From positions 1 to 14,308 of the forward strand of contig DFZT01000010.1 of NCBI GenBank assembly GCA_002382755.1: DNA of 14,308 bases, read 5' to 3'. This stretch comes from Firmicutes bacterium UBA4049 (GTDB lineage Bacteria > Bacillota > Desulfotomaculia > Desulfotomaculales > Nap2-2B). The position numbers were made by a program, and so were the translations under genes. Shown here in pieces: positions 5,770 to 12,966 of the stretch. The stretch's first letter is position 1. Each line of letters begins with the position of its first letter. The notes beneath the pieces were generated by a model. The model saw nothing but the letters and a program-made list of their open reading frames with translations. It made no database searches and was not told the DNA's origin.

Positions 5770-7665
5770 TCACAATACAGTATCAGTATCTTCATGCTGC
5801 ACATTATATTTTTTGTATTTGTCAATATCTTTAATATGAAATGGAAGGAATGAGATTACTACGTTGCTTTTTTGCAGTAGTCTGTTAGCAATAAATATGC
5901 TCGTATTATTATGCAATAGCATCTCCCACTTTTTTGAAACAAAAAACTGGGGTAACAGAACAGTTATCAAATCATTTGGACTGGAGCCGTGTTCTTCAGA
6001 ATCAATATACTCGATTAGCGGACCTACTATTTCCCGGTATGGGGATTTTTTCACTACCAGGGGTATATCCGTATTAAGCTTCCGCCACTTGTTTCTTAAT
6101 TTGTCTGACTCTCCGTCATAAGTTTCGATATGAAATGCCTCAACATAAGGCGTAAGATTTCTGGCATAGCGTAATGCTTTAATTACCATTGTATTTATAC
6201 TGTCTATGGGGACTATGACAAAGTGAATATAATTTGATTTAAAGTCTATCTTGTCAAGGTTGTAATTAGGAATGTCCAGTTCAATAGCAACCGAGGTATA
6301 ATGATTTCTTATTCTAAGCATCACCCATACCAACAAGGGTATGATTAAACAGACTATCCAGGCTCCCGCGGTAAATTTTGTAACACCTATAATAATTAAT
6401 ACTACAAACGACATTAGAGCGCCGGCTCCATTAATAAACGTCTTGTATAGCCATCCCTTATCCTTTTCTTTTAACCATCGCATAAGAACACCGACCTGCG
6501 CCAATGTAAAAGAGGTAAAAACTCCCACGGCATACAGAGGAATGAGCAGGTGGGTTTCCCCCTGGAATATTATAACCAGTACAATTGCTGCGATAGCCAG
6601 CATCACAATGCCGTTTGAATAATTAAGCCTGTGACCTCTGACTGAAAGCTGACGAGGCGCAAAACCATCCCGGGCGATAACAGAAAGTAGTGTGGGGAAA
6701 CCAACGAAGGCAGTATTAGCTGCCATGGCTAAAATAACAGTTGTAACGGCCTGAATTAAGTAGTATATGATACTTTTGCCGAATACTATAGCTGCTATAC
6801 TGGACAGTATTGTTTGGTTGTTTGAAAGCGGAGGGTGATAAATAGCTGCAAGGTAAGAAACGCCTCCAAAACAGATTATAATTACACCCACCAATAAAAG
6901 ATAAGCAAGCTTGGCATTGTCTTTTGCCGGTTCCTTAAAATTGGGAACAGAGTCGGCGATAGCCTCCACACCGGTAAGAGCGGCACAACCTGAAGAAAAA
7001 GCACGCATAAGGAGAAAAACGGACATTAGACCGGTCCATGAGGGAATATCTGAAATGTACATAACACTTGAGATATCATGGTGAGGATTTTTGATAATCC
7101 CGGTAATAATCAAGCTGATTATAGCAATTATAAAAAAATAAGTAGGAAGACTGAAGAGCCTGGATGACTCCCTTATACCGCGTAAGTTTCCTACTACCAT
7201 TATTATAATAATGAGTATAGCAATAGCTACTTTGTGCTGGAAAAGCGCAGGAATGGCCGACGTAATAGCTGCAGTTCCCGCGCTTATACTTACTGCTACA
7301 GTAAGTATATAATCAACGGTAAGTGAAGCTCCTACGATTAGGCCGTAAAATGGGCCAAGGTTCTCCTTGGCTACTATGTACGCGCCGCCGCCCTGGGGAT
7401 AGGCATCCACAATCCGCCGGTATGAAAAAGCTAAAAAAACCAGCAAAATCATTATTATTCCAGCTATCCTGGGGCTCCATACATATGCGGCTAAACCGAG
7501 CGCCGGAACAAGTACCCTGAGCATTTCTTCAACAGCGTATGCTACCGAAGACACTGCGTCGCTTGACAATATAGGCATTCCCCAGAATACGTTAAATTTT
7601 TCCCTGCTAATATGTGTATTTGGCAGTTTTTCTCCTAATATTAGGCGTGAAATTTGACTGAACAA
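5770..7665 (-). CDS. kimA: KimA-like high-affinity potassium transporter (APC/KUP superfamily)
   Basis: A 631-residue membrane protein closely resembling Bacillus KimA (formerly YdaO), a proton-coupled K+ importer that c-di-AMP inhibits. Recognisable blocks: LSSDAVSSVAYAVEEML near residue 35, YPQGGGAYIVAKENLG, LTVDYILTVAVSISAGTAAITSA, AFSSGCAALTGVEAIADSVPNFKEP, LIPLYAVGVFTSFTLAQ, then a soluble C-terminal domain from about residue 470 with LLPQFFVSKKWEMLLHN. About twelve membrane helices precede that domain. The start is TTG 7665 with AGGGGG eight bases upstream. Unlike the named member of the riboswitch class, no c-di-AMP riboswitch is visible upstream. A weak TTGAAG-N17-TAAGTA lies at 7758-7730. 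A generic amino-acid permease annotation is possible, but the sequence and ktrAB neighbourhood favour K+ transport. Confidence 0.88.
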   Translation of the reverse strand: MFSQISRLILGEKLPNTHISREKFNVFWGMPILSSDAVSSVAYAVEEMLRVLVPALGLAAYVWSPRIAGIIMILLVFLAFSYRRIVDAYPQGGGAYIVAKENLGPFYGLIVGASLTVDYILTVAVSISAGTAAITSAIPALFQHKVAIAILIIIIMVVGNLRGIRESSRLFSLPTYFFIIAIISLIITGIIKNPHHDISSVMYISDIPSWTGLMSVFLLMRAFSSGCAALTGVEAIADSVPNFKEPAKDNAKLAYLLLVGVIIICFGGVSYLAAIYHPPLSNNQTILSSIAAIVFGKSIIYYLIQAVTTVILAMAANTAFVGFPTLLSVIARDGFAPRQLSVRGHRLNYSNGIVMLAIAAIVLVIIFQGETHLLIPLYAVGVFTSFTLAQVGVLMRWLKEKDKGWLYKTFINGAGALMSFVVLIIIGVTKFTAGAWIVCLIIPLLVWVMLRIRNHYTSVAIELDIPNYNLDKIDFKSNYIHFVIVPIDSINTMVIKALRYARNLTPYVEAFHIETYDGESDKLRNKWRKLNTDIPLVVKKSPYREIVGPLIEYIDSEEHGSSPNDLITVLLPQFFVSKKWEMLLHNNTSIFIANRLLQKSNVVISFLPFHIKDIDKYKKYNVQHEDTDTVL

Positions 7666-7847
7666 TAAACTTTCCCCCTAGTATGGAGTTGGGCGTTTTT
7701 ATTTTTCTCTCAAGAAGCATAAATTAATATACTTATCTAAAATAAATTAAGACTTCAAAAAAGGCAATAATATTTTCTGTTTCTGTACGACGCATTATTT
7801 TTACTATTAGTTGACAATGGAGGAACATTATCAAACAGTATCGCACA

Positions 7848-7873
7848 GGTTGATTTATTCAACCGAAATCAAC
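7848..7873. promoter_or_regulatory. Nested inverted repeats, operator-like, ahead of the broken regulator
   Basis: GTTGATTT (7849-7856) and AAATCAAC (7866-7873) are perfect 8-bp arms with a nine-base spacer. Inside them GGTTGA-N5-TCAACC (7848-7864) forms a second perfect repeat sharing the left arm. No T-tract follows, so an operator is more likely than a terminator. It lies about 60 bases before the pseudogene start, a common place for autoregulation. Confidence 0.45.
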
Positions 7874-7931
7874 TTTCAATCCATTGATATACTTCAGCCT
7901 GCCAACTAAAATATAAGCAGAGGTGAGGCAT

Positions 7932-8844
7932 ATGAAGGAGATCAATATTGCAAAAGTGCTTGTGAAAAAACGCAGGGAGACTGTCGTCTGATTTCACGAA
8001 AAAAACGTTCGATTCTGTGATGGAAGACTGCCGCAAAATCATCAAAAAATACTATTCGTGCTTTCCTTTGCTGCTGCAAATGGGGATTCTGATGATCAAC
8101 CATATCGAACTGCTGAAGGACCCGCATGATTCGGTGCCTTTAATTGAGGAAGCCAGGGCTCTTTTTATCCGGGTTAAAGAGGAAAGCGGCGATATGCCGC
8201 TGAAAAAGCAGGCTTTGTTTATGGAAGCCTACTGTAGTCTTGCCGCCGGTGATCCGAATGCCGCGCTGGAGCTGCTTGACGGAACGATTGAAGCGGCGAT
8301 GCCGCCGGAATTGATCATGGCGTCGGCCTACCGGATGACGGGACGCGTTGGGGAGGCAAAAGCCGTGCTGCAGGTCGGCATTTATCAGAATATCGTTGTT
8401 TTGTTTAATTATTTTCCTGCTTACCTGACGCTGTGTACGGACGACCCTTCCAAGTTTGAAGAGGCGCTGAGACGCGCGTTAGATGTGTCGGAAACGTTTG
8501 ACATGAGGCATCTGCATCCTGCCGTCCTGGCCGGCCTGTATATTTCCGCCGCACAGGGATATATTATTGCTCAAAAAAATCATGAAAAGGCGCTTGATAT
8601 GCTGCAGCAGTATACGCAAGTAGTAACAAGCGACATATATCCCCTAACCTTGCACGGCGACGCCTTTTTTGATCTTCTGGACAGCTGGCTTGATAAGCTT
8701 GATCTTGGGAATGGTCTTCCGCGGGATGAAAAAACGATCAGAAAAAGCATGGCTGACATCATCATTCATAATCCAGCTTTCTCCGAGCTTTCTGACGAAC
8801 AACGTTTTAAGAATATCGCCGAAAAGCTGCAAAGTAACCTTTAA
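7932..8844 (+). pseudogene. XRE-family regulator with C-terminal helical repeats, inactivated by deletion of its helix-turn-helix
   Basis: ATG 7932, preceded by GAGGTG, opens MKEINIAKVLVKKRRE, the typical first helix of XRE-type regulators, but the frame stops at TGA 7988-7990. The rest continues in the +1 frame: LSSDFTKKTFDSVMEDCRKII, broken here as LSSDFTKKTFDS at about 7981-8016, then about 275 residues of TPR-like helical repeats to TAA 8844. In intact relatives the KRRE segment is followed by the DNA-binding helix-turn-helix and linker, roughly 60-70 residues, and then by the LSxDF segment. Those codons are missing here and the junction is out of frame. The downstream part has a GTG at 8017 but no ribosome binding site. 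It cannot bind DNA as an XRE regulator. The family memory is strong; the deletion size is approximate. Confidence 0.8.
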
Positions 8845-8953
8845 ATAATAAAGAACGCTTATAACAGAAATCAATAAACCTAAAAGTATCAATCCAATAC
8901 CTGATCGGTGAGGCGCTTTTCTCTACCGGCAAAGGTAAACCGCTTTTTATTGA

Positions 8954-8990
8954 AAGGACCAAGTTTTACTTGCTTGGTCCTTATTGTTAC
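8954..8990 (+). terminator. Hairpin terminator downstream of the regulator pseudogene
   Basis: AAGGACCAAG (8954-8963) and CTTGGTCCTT (8973-8982) form a perfect 10-bp stem with a nine-base loop, followed by the modestly T-rich ATTGTTACC. The stem is strong and the tail weak. It separates the pseudogene from the hydrolase transcript. Confidence 0.6.
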
Positions 8991-9043
8991 CTGGTGTAAA
9001 CGCTTGATATTTTTGTTCAAAATAAGTGTGCTGGATAAGTCTA

Positions 9044-9072
9044 TTGAAAAAAACTTTATGGATGTATATTAT
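9044..9072 (+). promoter_or_regulatory. Sigma-A promoter of the amidohydrolase gene
   Basis: TTGAAA (9044-9049), a 17-base spacer, then TATTAT (9067-9072). This is a near-consensus arrangement about 70 bases ahead of the TTG start codon, and after the terminator at 8954-8990. Confidence 0.6.
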
Positions 9073-9140
9073 GAAGTAAATATACAACAGGAATCAACCT
9101 GATTTATTATTACTTTCATACGATTGGCGGGGGTTAATAA

Positions 9141-9974
9141 TTGAAAGAAACTGTAATTGATTTTCATGTTCACCTCTCCCTGTACGAAACCCTTACTGAA
9201 GATGCTTTTAACTTCTTTGCGGCAGTTCATCCTTCAAAAGAAGAATATCTGGCTTTTTGCAAAAAATACAGTGATCCTTATGCTTTTTTACAGTTGATGG
9301 ATGAAAAAGGAGTGGATTACTCTGTTGTATTAGCAGAAATCGCGCCTTTGACAACAGGTGTTGCAACCAATGAAATGGTAAAAGAATTTTGCCAGGCAAG
9401 ACCCAGACTAATACCTTTTTGTACGCTGAATCCTTATCTTCATCCGAATATGGGTAAAATGCTGGAGGATTTTATATTAAATCAGGGATTTAAGGGACTT
9501 AAGCTTTATCCGCCATATAATTATTTTTATCCCAATGACAATTTCATGTATCCTTTGTATGCTGTTGCTGAAAGGCTAGGCATACCTGTTCATTTTCACA
9601 CAGGCTCTTCAATTTTTGCAAACTGCCGTTTAAAATATGGCAATCCCATTTATTTTGATGATGTGGCTGTAGATTTTCCAAATATGAAAATAATCATGGC
9701 GCACGGCGGACGCGGCCCGTGGTATAATGAAGCTTTTACCCTGGTTCGCCTTCATAAGAATGTTTATATCGATGTGGCGGGCTTGCCGCCTCAAAAGCTT
9801 TTAGAATTCTTTCCGGATATGGGACGCTTCGCCCACAAGTTTATATTTGGGACGGACTGGCCTGCTGTGGATGTTAAAAAGAACGCCGATATAATCCGGA
9901 GCCTTAAGATTTCCCAAGAAGCAATTTCAAAAATACTGGGGGAAAATGCCAGGCAGCTCCTGGGATTAGTTTAA
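9141..9974 (+). CDS. Amidohydrolase_2-family metal-dependent hydrolase/decarboxylase
   Basis: A 277-residue soluble TIM-barrel enzyme of the amidohydrolase superfamily (the ACMSD-like amidohydrolase_2 group), whose members hydrolyse amides or esters or decarboxylate aromatic acids. The metal site is complete: HVH in DFHVHLS (His9, His11), HFHTGS (His151, His153), AHGG (His188) and GTDW (Asp239). The end KILGENARQLLGL is the family's usual closing helix. The start is TTG 9141, with GGCGGGGG about eight bases upstream. It is a single-gene transcript, between its own promoter and the intron relic. The substrate cannot be predicted; neighbours give no pathway clue. Confidence 0.85.
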   Translation: MKETVIDFHVHLSLYETLTEDAFNFFAAVHPSKEEYLAFCKKYSDPYAFLQLMDEKGVDYSVVLAEIAPLTTGVATNEMVKEFCQARPRLIPFCTLNPYLHPNMGKMLEDFILNQGFKGLKLYPPYNYFYPNDNFMYPLYAVAERLGIPVHFHTGSSIFANCRLKYGNPIYFDDVAVDFPNMKIIMAHGGRGPWYNEAFTLVRLHKNVYIDVAGLPPQKLLEFFPDMGRFAHKFIFGTDWPAVDVKKNADIIRSLKISQEAISKILGENARQLLGLV

Positions 9975-10043
9975 GATGACAGACATCCATGCTGCTAACA
10001 TAGTTATGTTTTGAGATTGTTCAACCCTGTGGCAGCAAGGCCC

Positions 10044-10106
10044 GTACGTACGGTTCTGTGAGTAGGGTAATGCTGCAAATTTTATTGCAGCATTACCCTA
10101 CTCGAT
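10044..10106 (+). mobile_element. Relic of a group II intron 3' end (domain V 3' strand and domain VI)
   Basis: GTACGTACGGTTC (10044-10056) followed by TGTGAG is the standard 3' strand and exit of domain V in bacterial group II introns. It is followed by a perfect 19-bp hairpin, arms 10060-10078 and 10085-10103 with loop ATTTTA, and then CTACTCGAT, the typical intron 3' end. The 5' strand of domain V (expected GAGCC...) is not found cleanly: upstream there is only CAACCCTGTGGCAGCAAGG. In active introns the branch-point A near CTACTC is bulged; here A10100 faces T10063 and is paired. No reverse transcriptase gene is nearby. It is therefore read as a dead 3' fragment. The hairpin might now serve as a weak terminator for the genes on either side. 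Confidence 0.55.
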
Positions 10107-10124
10107 TTGGAGTTTTAAGCGGAC

Positions 10125-10238
10125 TTACTTGCTAAAGCAACCGGGCATGCATGAAAAACCAAGTATCAAAAGAATTAAAATCAAGAAAATGATGAAGGAG
10201 CCGCTGCCGCAACCGCATTCACCTATTCCATATCCCAT
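10125..10238 (-). CDS. YjcZ-like Gly/Cys-rich single-span micro-protein
   Basis: A 37-residue protein: MGYGIGECGCGSGS, then a very hydrophobic stretch of about 15 residues rich in I and L, then a short Cys-containing tail (FSCMPGCFSK). The ATG at 10238 follows AAAGGGGGG with seven bases between, an excellent ribosome binding site. The layout (glycine-rich start, one membrane helix) is that of the YjcZ sporulation-associated micro-proteins of Firmicutes, but four cysteines (ECGC, SCMPGC) are an unusual addition. It would sit in a membrane, perhaps of the forespore. It ends at TAA 10125, 18 bases from the intron relic hairpin. The palindromes at 10288-10317 are just upstream. Confidence 0.7.
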   Translation of the reverse strand: MGYGIGECGCGSGSFIIFLILILLILGFSCMPGCFSK

Positions 10239-10287
10239 TATTGAACCCCCCTTTGCTGGTTAGTTTATATAGCTTATGAATTTTACA

Positions 10288-10317
10288 TAACATATGTTAC
10301 CATTGTTGGTACAATGG
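10288..10317. promoter_or_regulatory. Two adjoining perfect palindromes upstream of the micro-protein gene
   Basis: TAACATATGTTA (10288-10299) is a perfect 12-bp palindrome. It abuts CCATTGT-TGGT-ACAATGG (10300-10317), perfect 7-bp arms with a four-base spacer. They lie 50-80 bases before the micro-protein start on the minus strand, a place suited to operators. The junction reads TGTTACCATTG, which shares TGTTACC with the palindrome upstream of ric. Confidence 0.4.
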
Positions 10318-10318
10318 C

Positions 10319-10342
10319 CCATGCGAACATCCATGCGAACAG
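10319..10342. repeat. 12-bp tandem repeat
   Basis: CCATGCGAACAT (10319-10330) and CCATGCGAACAG (10331-10342) are adjacent and identical at 11 of 12 positions. They directly follow the palindromes at 10288-10317. Confidence 0.8.
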
Positions 10343-10525
10343 AGGTTATATGACACGCAGCTAGATATGCAGGCTTATATGCAATTGAGCAGGCCCCCTG
10401 TCAGGGGATAAGTTGCCGGTTCTTTAGACAGAATCTTTGCGCTATCTTATAGAAAAGGTGAAGGAAATTGGCGGCAGATAGGATTCTAAGCTTTGGTGGG
10501 TTAAGATGTCCGAAATGCAAATTGC
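10343..10525. other. Intergenic stretch without a recognised gene
   Basis: I find no convincing gene here. A short hairpin CCCCT-GTC-AGGGG lies at 10395-10407 without a T-tract. A TTG at 10468 follows an AAGGTGAAGG-like site, but its frame runs into the terminator below and the peptide resembles nothing known. Confidence 0.5.
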
Positions 10526-10559
10526 AAAAGCCTCCATTTAACTCTCAGGAGGCCTTTTT
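10526..10559. terminator. Bidirectional terminator at the end of the oxidoreductase operon
   Basis: GCCTCC (10530-10535) pairs with GGAGGC (10548-10553) around a 12-base loop. On the minus strand the stem is followed by TTTT, 30-odd bases after the gamma-subunit stop; on the plus strand it is followed by CTTTTTA. Confidence 0.75.
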
Positions 10560-10588
10560 ATGTGGCATTGTTTGTTTGGCGAAGTTGC

Positions 10589-11155
10589 TTAAGATAAATT
10601 GCTCCATGCTTTCTTATAATTACTGGCCAGTTCCGCTCCTCTTTCCAATGCCTTGAAATTGATTGGGATCATATTCAAGTTTCGTTTGGGCAGGACTTCT
10701 TCAAGAGATTTTTCTACGGCGCTTACGGATACCACTTCGGTCAACTCTATTAATGCGCCAAGAATTACACTGTTGGCGACCCTGACATCACCCAGATGCT
10801 CCGCTTCCTCGCTTGCCTGGATGGAAACAACGCGGACGTCTGATCTTTTTACACCAAGATTAACCATGGAGCTGTTCACAATAATAATTCCTCCAAGAAT
10901 GACCGAGTCTTCATAGTTTTTCAAGGAGAGGTTGTTCATCACCACCAGCACGGAAGGTTCGGATATGATCGGAGAACTAATCGGGTGGTCGGAGATAATA
11001 ACGCCGCAGTTTGCAAAACCCCCGCGTTTTTCCGGTCCATAAAAGGGTACATAGGAGACCTCTTTATTCTCCGATGTTGCCGCTAGGGCAAGCAGTTGTC
11101 CCATCGAAAGGGCGCCCTGGCCGCCGAGTCCTGCAATATAGATTTCTTCATGCAC
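10589..11155 (-). CDS. korC: 2-oxoacid:ferredoxin oxidoreductase, gamma subunit
   Basis: Gamma (POR_N/POR gamma domain) subunit of a pyruvate:ferredoxin-oxidoreductase-superfamily enzyme, which helps bind coenzyme A. The 188-residue length is normal. The opening EIYIAGLGGQGALSMGQLLA carries the family's GxGGQG loop, and PFYGPEKRGGFANCGVIIS matches the conserved second block (YGPExRGG). The start is GTG 11155, with GGGGGTGG about five bases upstream. It overlaps the end of the beta-subunit gene by eight bases, so translation is probably coupled. It is the last gene of the operon, followed by the terminator at 10526-10559. Substrate (2-oxoglutarate versus branched-chain 2-oxoacids) cannot be settled from this subunit. 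Confidence 0.92.
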   Translation of the reverse strand: MHEEIYIAGLGGQGALSMGQLLALAATSENKEVSYVPFYGPEKRGGFANCGVIISDHPISSPIISEPSVLVVMNNLSLKNYEDSVILGGIIIVNSSMVNLGVKRSDVRVVSIQASEEAEHLGDVRVANSVILGALIELTEVVSVSAVEKSLEEVLPKRNLNMIPINFKALERGAELASNYKKAWSNLS

Positions 11156-11903
11156 TTAGACCACCCCCCGCAGGTGATTTATAAACCCCGAGCGGATAAA
11201 AAGGGATCATCTTTTCTTCCATCCATTTGACAGCTTCAAGCGGGGACAACCCAAGGTTGGTAGGGCATGCCGAAAGGGCCTCGACAAGGGAAAAGCCAAT
11301 CCCGTTGAGCTGCATTTCAAATGCTTTCCTAATCGCCTTTTTCGCCTTGATTATTTCTTTGGGATTATGCAGCGACACCCTTTCCACGTAGGCTACGCCT
11401 TCAACCGAGGCAATCAGTTCACAGACCCTGATCGGGTTTCCGTTAATTTCTACCGATCTGCCGAAGGGGGTCGTCTTGGTTACCTGGCCGATCAGGGTGG
11501 TCGGCGCCATTTGTCCGCCTGTCATACCATAAACGGTGTTGTTGATAAAAATAGTAGTTATTTTTTCTCCGCGGTAAGCGGTGTGAATAAAGTCGCCTAT
11601 TCCTATAGCGGCAAGATCGCCGTCTCCCTGGTATGTAAAAAGCACCCGGTCAGGCAGCACCCTTTTAACGCCGGTAGCTATAGAAGGGGCACGGCCGTGC
11701 GCAGCCTGAATCATATCAACATTAAAATAGTGTTTTGCAAAAACCGAACATCCGACCGAACTAATTCCAATAGTGCGCCCGTGGATCCCCAGTTCGTCAA
11801 TGACTTCGGCAACCAGGCGGTGGGCAATTCCGTGCATGCAGCCGGGGCAGTAATGAAAGGGAATGTCCCTCAGGCTATATGGCCTTGCAGTAATTTTTTT
11901 CAT
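11148..11903 (-). CDS. korB: 2-oxoacid:ferredoxin oxidoreductase, beta subunit (thiamine diphosphate-binding)
   Basis: Catalytic thiamine-diphosphate subunit, 251 residues. Features seen: FHYCPGCMHG near the start, the second conserved Cys (SSVGCSVF), AAHGRAPSIATGVKR, and the TPP/Mg2+ motif GDGDLAAIGIGDFIHTAYRG followed by NNTVYGMTGGQMAPTT. The complex decarboxylates a 2-oxoacid with CoA and passes two electrons to ferredoxin, or runs in reverse to fix CO2. ATG 11903 overlaps the alpha-subunit stop as ATGA, and the end overlaps the gamma gene. Unlike many family members it carries no [4Fe-4S] ferredoxin domain; that is supplied by the delta subunit in the same operon. Confidence 0.94.
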   Translation of the reverse strand: MKKITARPYSLRDIPFHYCPGCMHGIAHRLVAEVIDELGIHGRTIGISSVGCSVFAKHYFNVDMIQAAHGRAPSIATGVKRVLPDRVLFTYQGDGDLAAIGIGDFIHTAYRGEKITTIFINNTVYGMTGGQMAPTTLIGQVTKTTPFGRSVEINGNPIRVCELIASVEGVAYVERVSLHNPKEIIKAKKAIRKAFEMQLNGIGFSLVEALSACPTNLGLSPLEAVKWMEEKMIPFYPLGVYKSPAGGGLSA

Positions 11904-12955
11904 CGGCCTGTTCCTCTCCTTTTGCTGACTTTCTTCAATTCTTCTAAAATATCTTTGGCCAGCGGAACCATTCCGCCAAGCCTGCCGTAATGGTATACTG
12001 GCGCCCGGCCTTTTGCGCCGATTTCAACGTCCTCAAACATCTGACCCATATTCATTTCCACCGCCAAAAAGCATTGGGCTGATTTGGCGATCCGGCTGAT
12101 TACATCATGGGGGAACGGCCACAGTGTAATAGGACGTATTAATCCGGCCCGGATACCCTGTTCGCGTGCTTTGTCAACTACCGCGCGGCAAATCCGTGAG
12201 ACCGTGCCGAAAGCCACCAGGGCAACCTCGGCGTCATCCAGCATGTATTCCTCGCAGAGTGTTTCCTTGGCGTGAATTTCTTCATACTTGTGTAAAAGCC
12301 TTAAATTCACTTCTTCCATCTCTTCCAGGACAACAAATAGAGAATTAATCTCATTTCTATTCTCGTGATAATCCCTGCCTATAGTAGCCCACGGCCGGGG
12401 CGGTATCTCAACACTTTTTTCTTCGTTAATCACTACCGGTTCCATCATCTGTCCCATAATACCGTCCGCCATGACCATCACCGGCATGCGGTACATGTCG
12501 GACATGTCGAAGGCCTTCTTCATCATGTCAAGGATTTCCTGTACCGAATTTGGGGCCAGCACAATCGTGTGATAATCGCCGTGGCCTCCGCCTTTGGTTG
12601 CCTGAAAGTAATCAGCCTGTGAAGGTCCTATATTGCCAAGGCCGGGGCCGCCGCGCATAATATTCACCAATACGCAGGGGAGTTCGGATCCTGCAAGAAA
12701 GGAAAGCCCTTCCTGCATCAGGCTGATTCCAGGGCCGGAGGAGGCAGTCATTACTCTGGCCCCGGCGCAGGCCGCGCCAAAAACCAGATTAATTGAGGCC
12801 AGTTCGCTTTCGGCCTGCATGAAAAGTCCTCCTACTTCCGGAAGCCTTTTGGCAAGATAATGAGTAACTTCGCTCTGCGGTGTTATCGGGTAGCCGAAAA
12901 AGTGACGGCACCCGGCCAAAATAGCCCCTTCGCCGATAGCGTCATTTCCCTTCAT
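11900..12955 (-). CDS. korA: 2-oxoacid:ferredoxin oxidoreductase, alpha subunit (KorA/VorB type)
   Basis: Alpha subunit of 351 residues, joining the POR N-terminal and domain II regions. Diagnostic segments are KGNDAIGEGAILAGCRHFFGYPITPQSEV at the start (the substrate-binding GYPITPxxE), the block AESELASINLVFGAACAGAR, TASSGPGISLMQEG, and MRGGPGLGNIGPSQADYFQATKGGGHGDY. Each is the signature of the KorA/VorB group, which public annotation often names 3-methyl-2-oxobutanoate dehydrogenase VorB; 2-oxoglutarate is equally possible. The start is ATG 12955, preceded by GAGAAGG. An upstream in-frame start at 13042 would overlap the ferredoxin gene by 76 bases and add 29 arginine-rich residues unlike the family. 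It lies 11 bases after the ferredoxin stop. Confidence 0.93.
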   Translation of the reverse strand: MKGNDAIGEGAILAGCRHFFGYPITPQSEVTHYLAKRLPEVGGLFMQAESELASINLVFGAACAGARVMTASSGPGISLMQEGLSFLAGSELPCVLVNIMRGGPGLGNIGPSQADYFQATKGGGHGDYHTIVLAPNSVQEILDMMKKAFDMSDMYRMPVMVMADGIMGQMMEPVVINEEKSVEIPPRPWATIGRDYHENRNEINSLFVVLEEMEEVNLRLLHKYEEIHAKETLCEEYMLDDAEVALVAFGTVSRICRAVVDKAREQGIRAGLIRPITLWPFPHDVISRIAKSAQCFLAVEMNMGQMFEDVEIGAKGRAPVYHYGRLGGMVPLAKDILEELKKVSKRRGTGR

Positions 12956-12966
12956 TAAAAACCTTC

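Noticed and set aside
7666..7931. A second c-di-AMP riboswitch upstream of the kimA-like gene
   Set aside because: I looked on the reverse strand for GGGGGAACC, GGGGTGAATC and CTAACCTCG blocks and found none.
8865..9000. Plus-strand frame reading SIQYLIGEALFSTGKGKPLFI and on to TAA 9000
   Set aside because: The residues look somewhat protein-like and could be a relic, but the frame has no start, runs through a perfect terminator hairpin, and I do not recognise a family.
9975..10020. Small AACATA-GT-TATGTT palindrome as terminator of the hydrolase gene
   Set aside because: The six-pair AT-rich stem is too weak and only TTGA follows.
10468..10656. Plus-strand frame beginning at a TTG with a CPKC motif
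   Set aside because: It runs through the bidirectional terminator and into the antisense of the gamma subunit; the CxxC pair alone is not enough.
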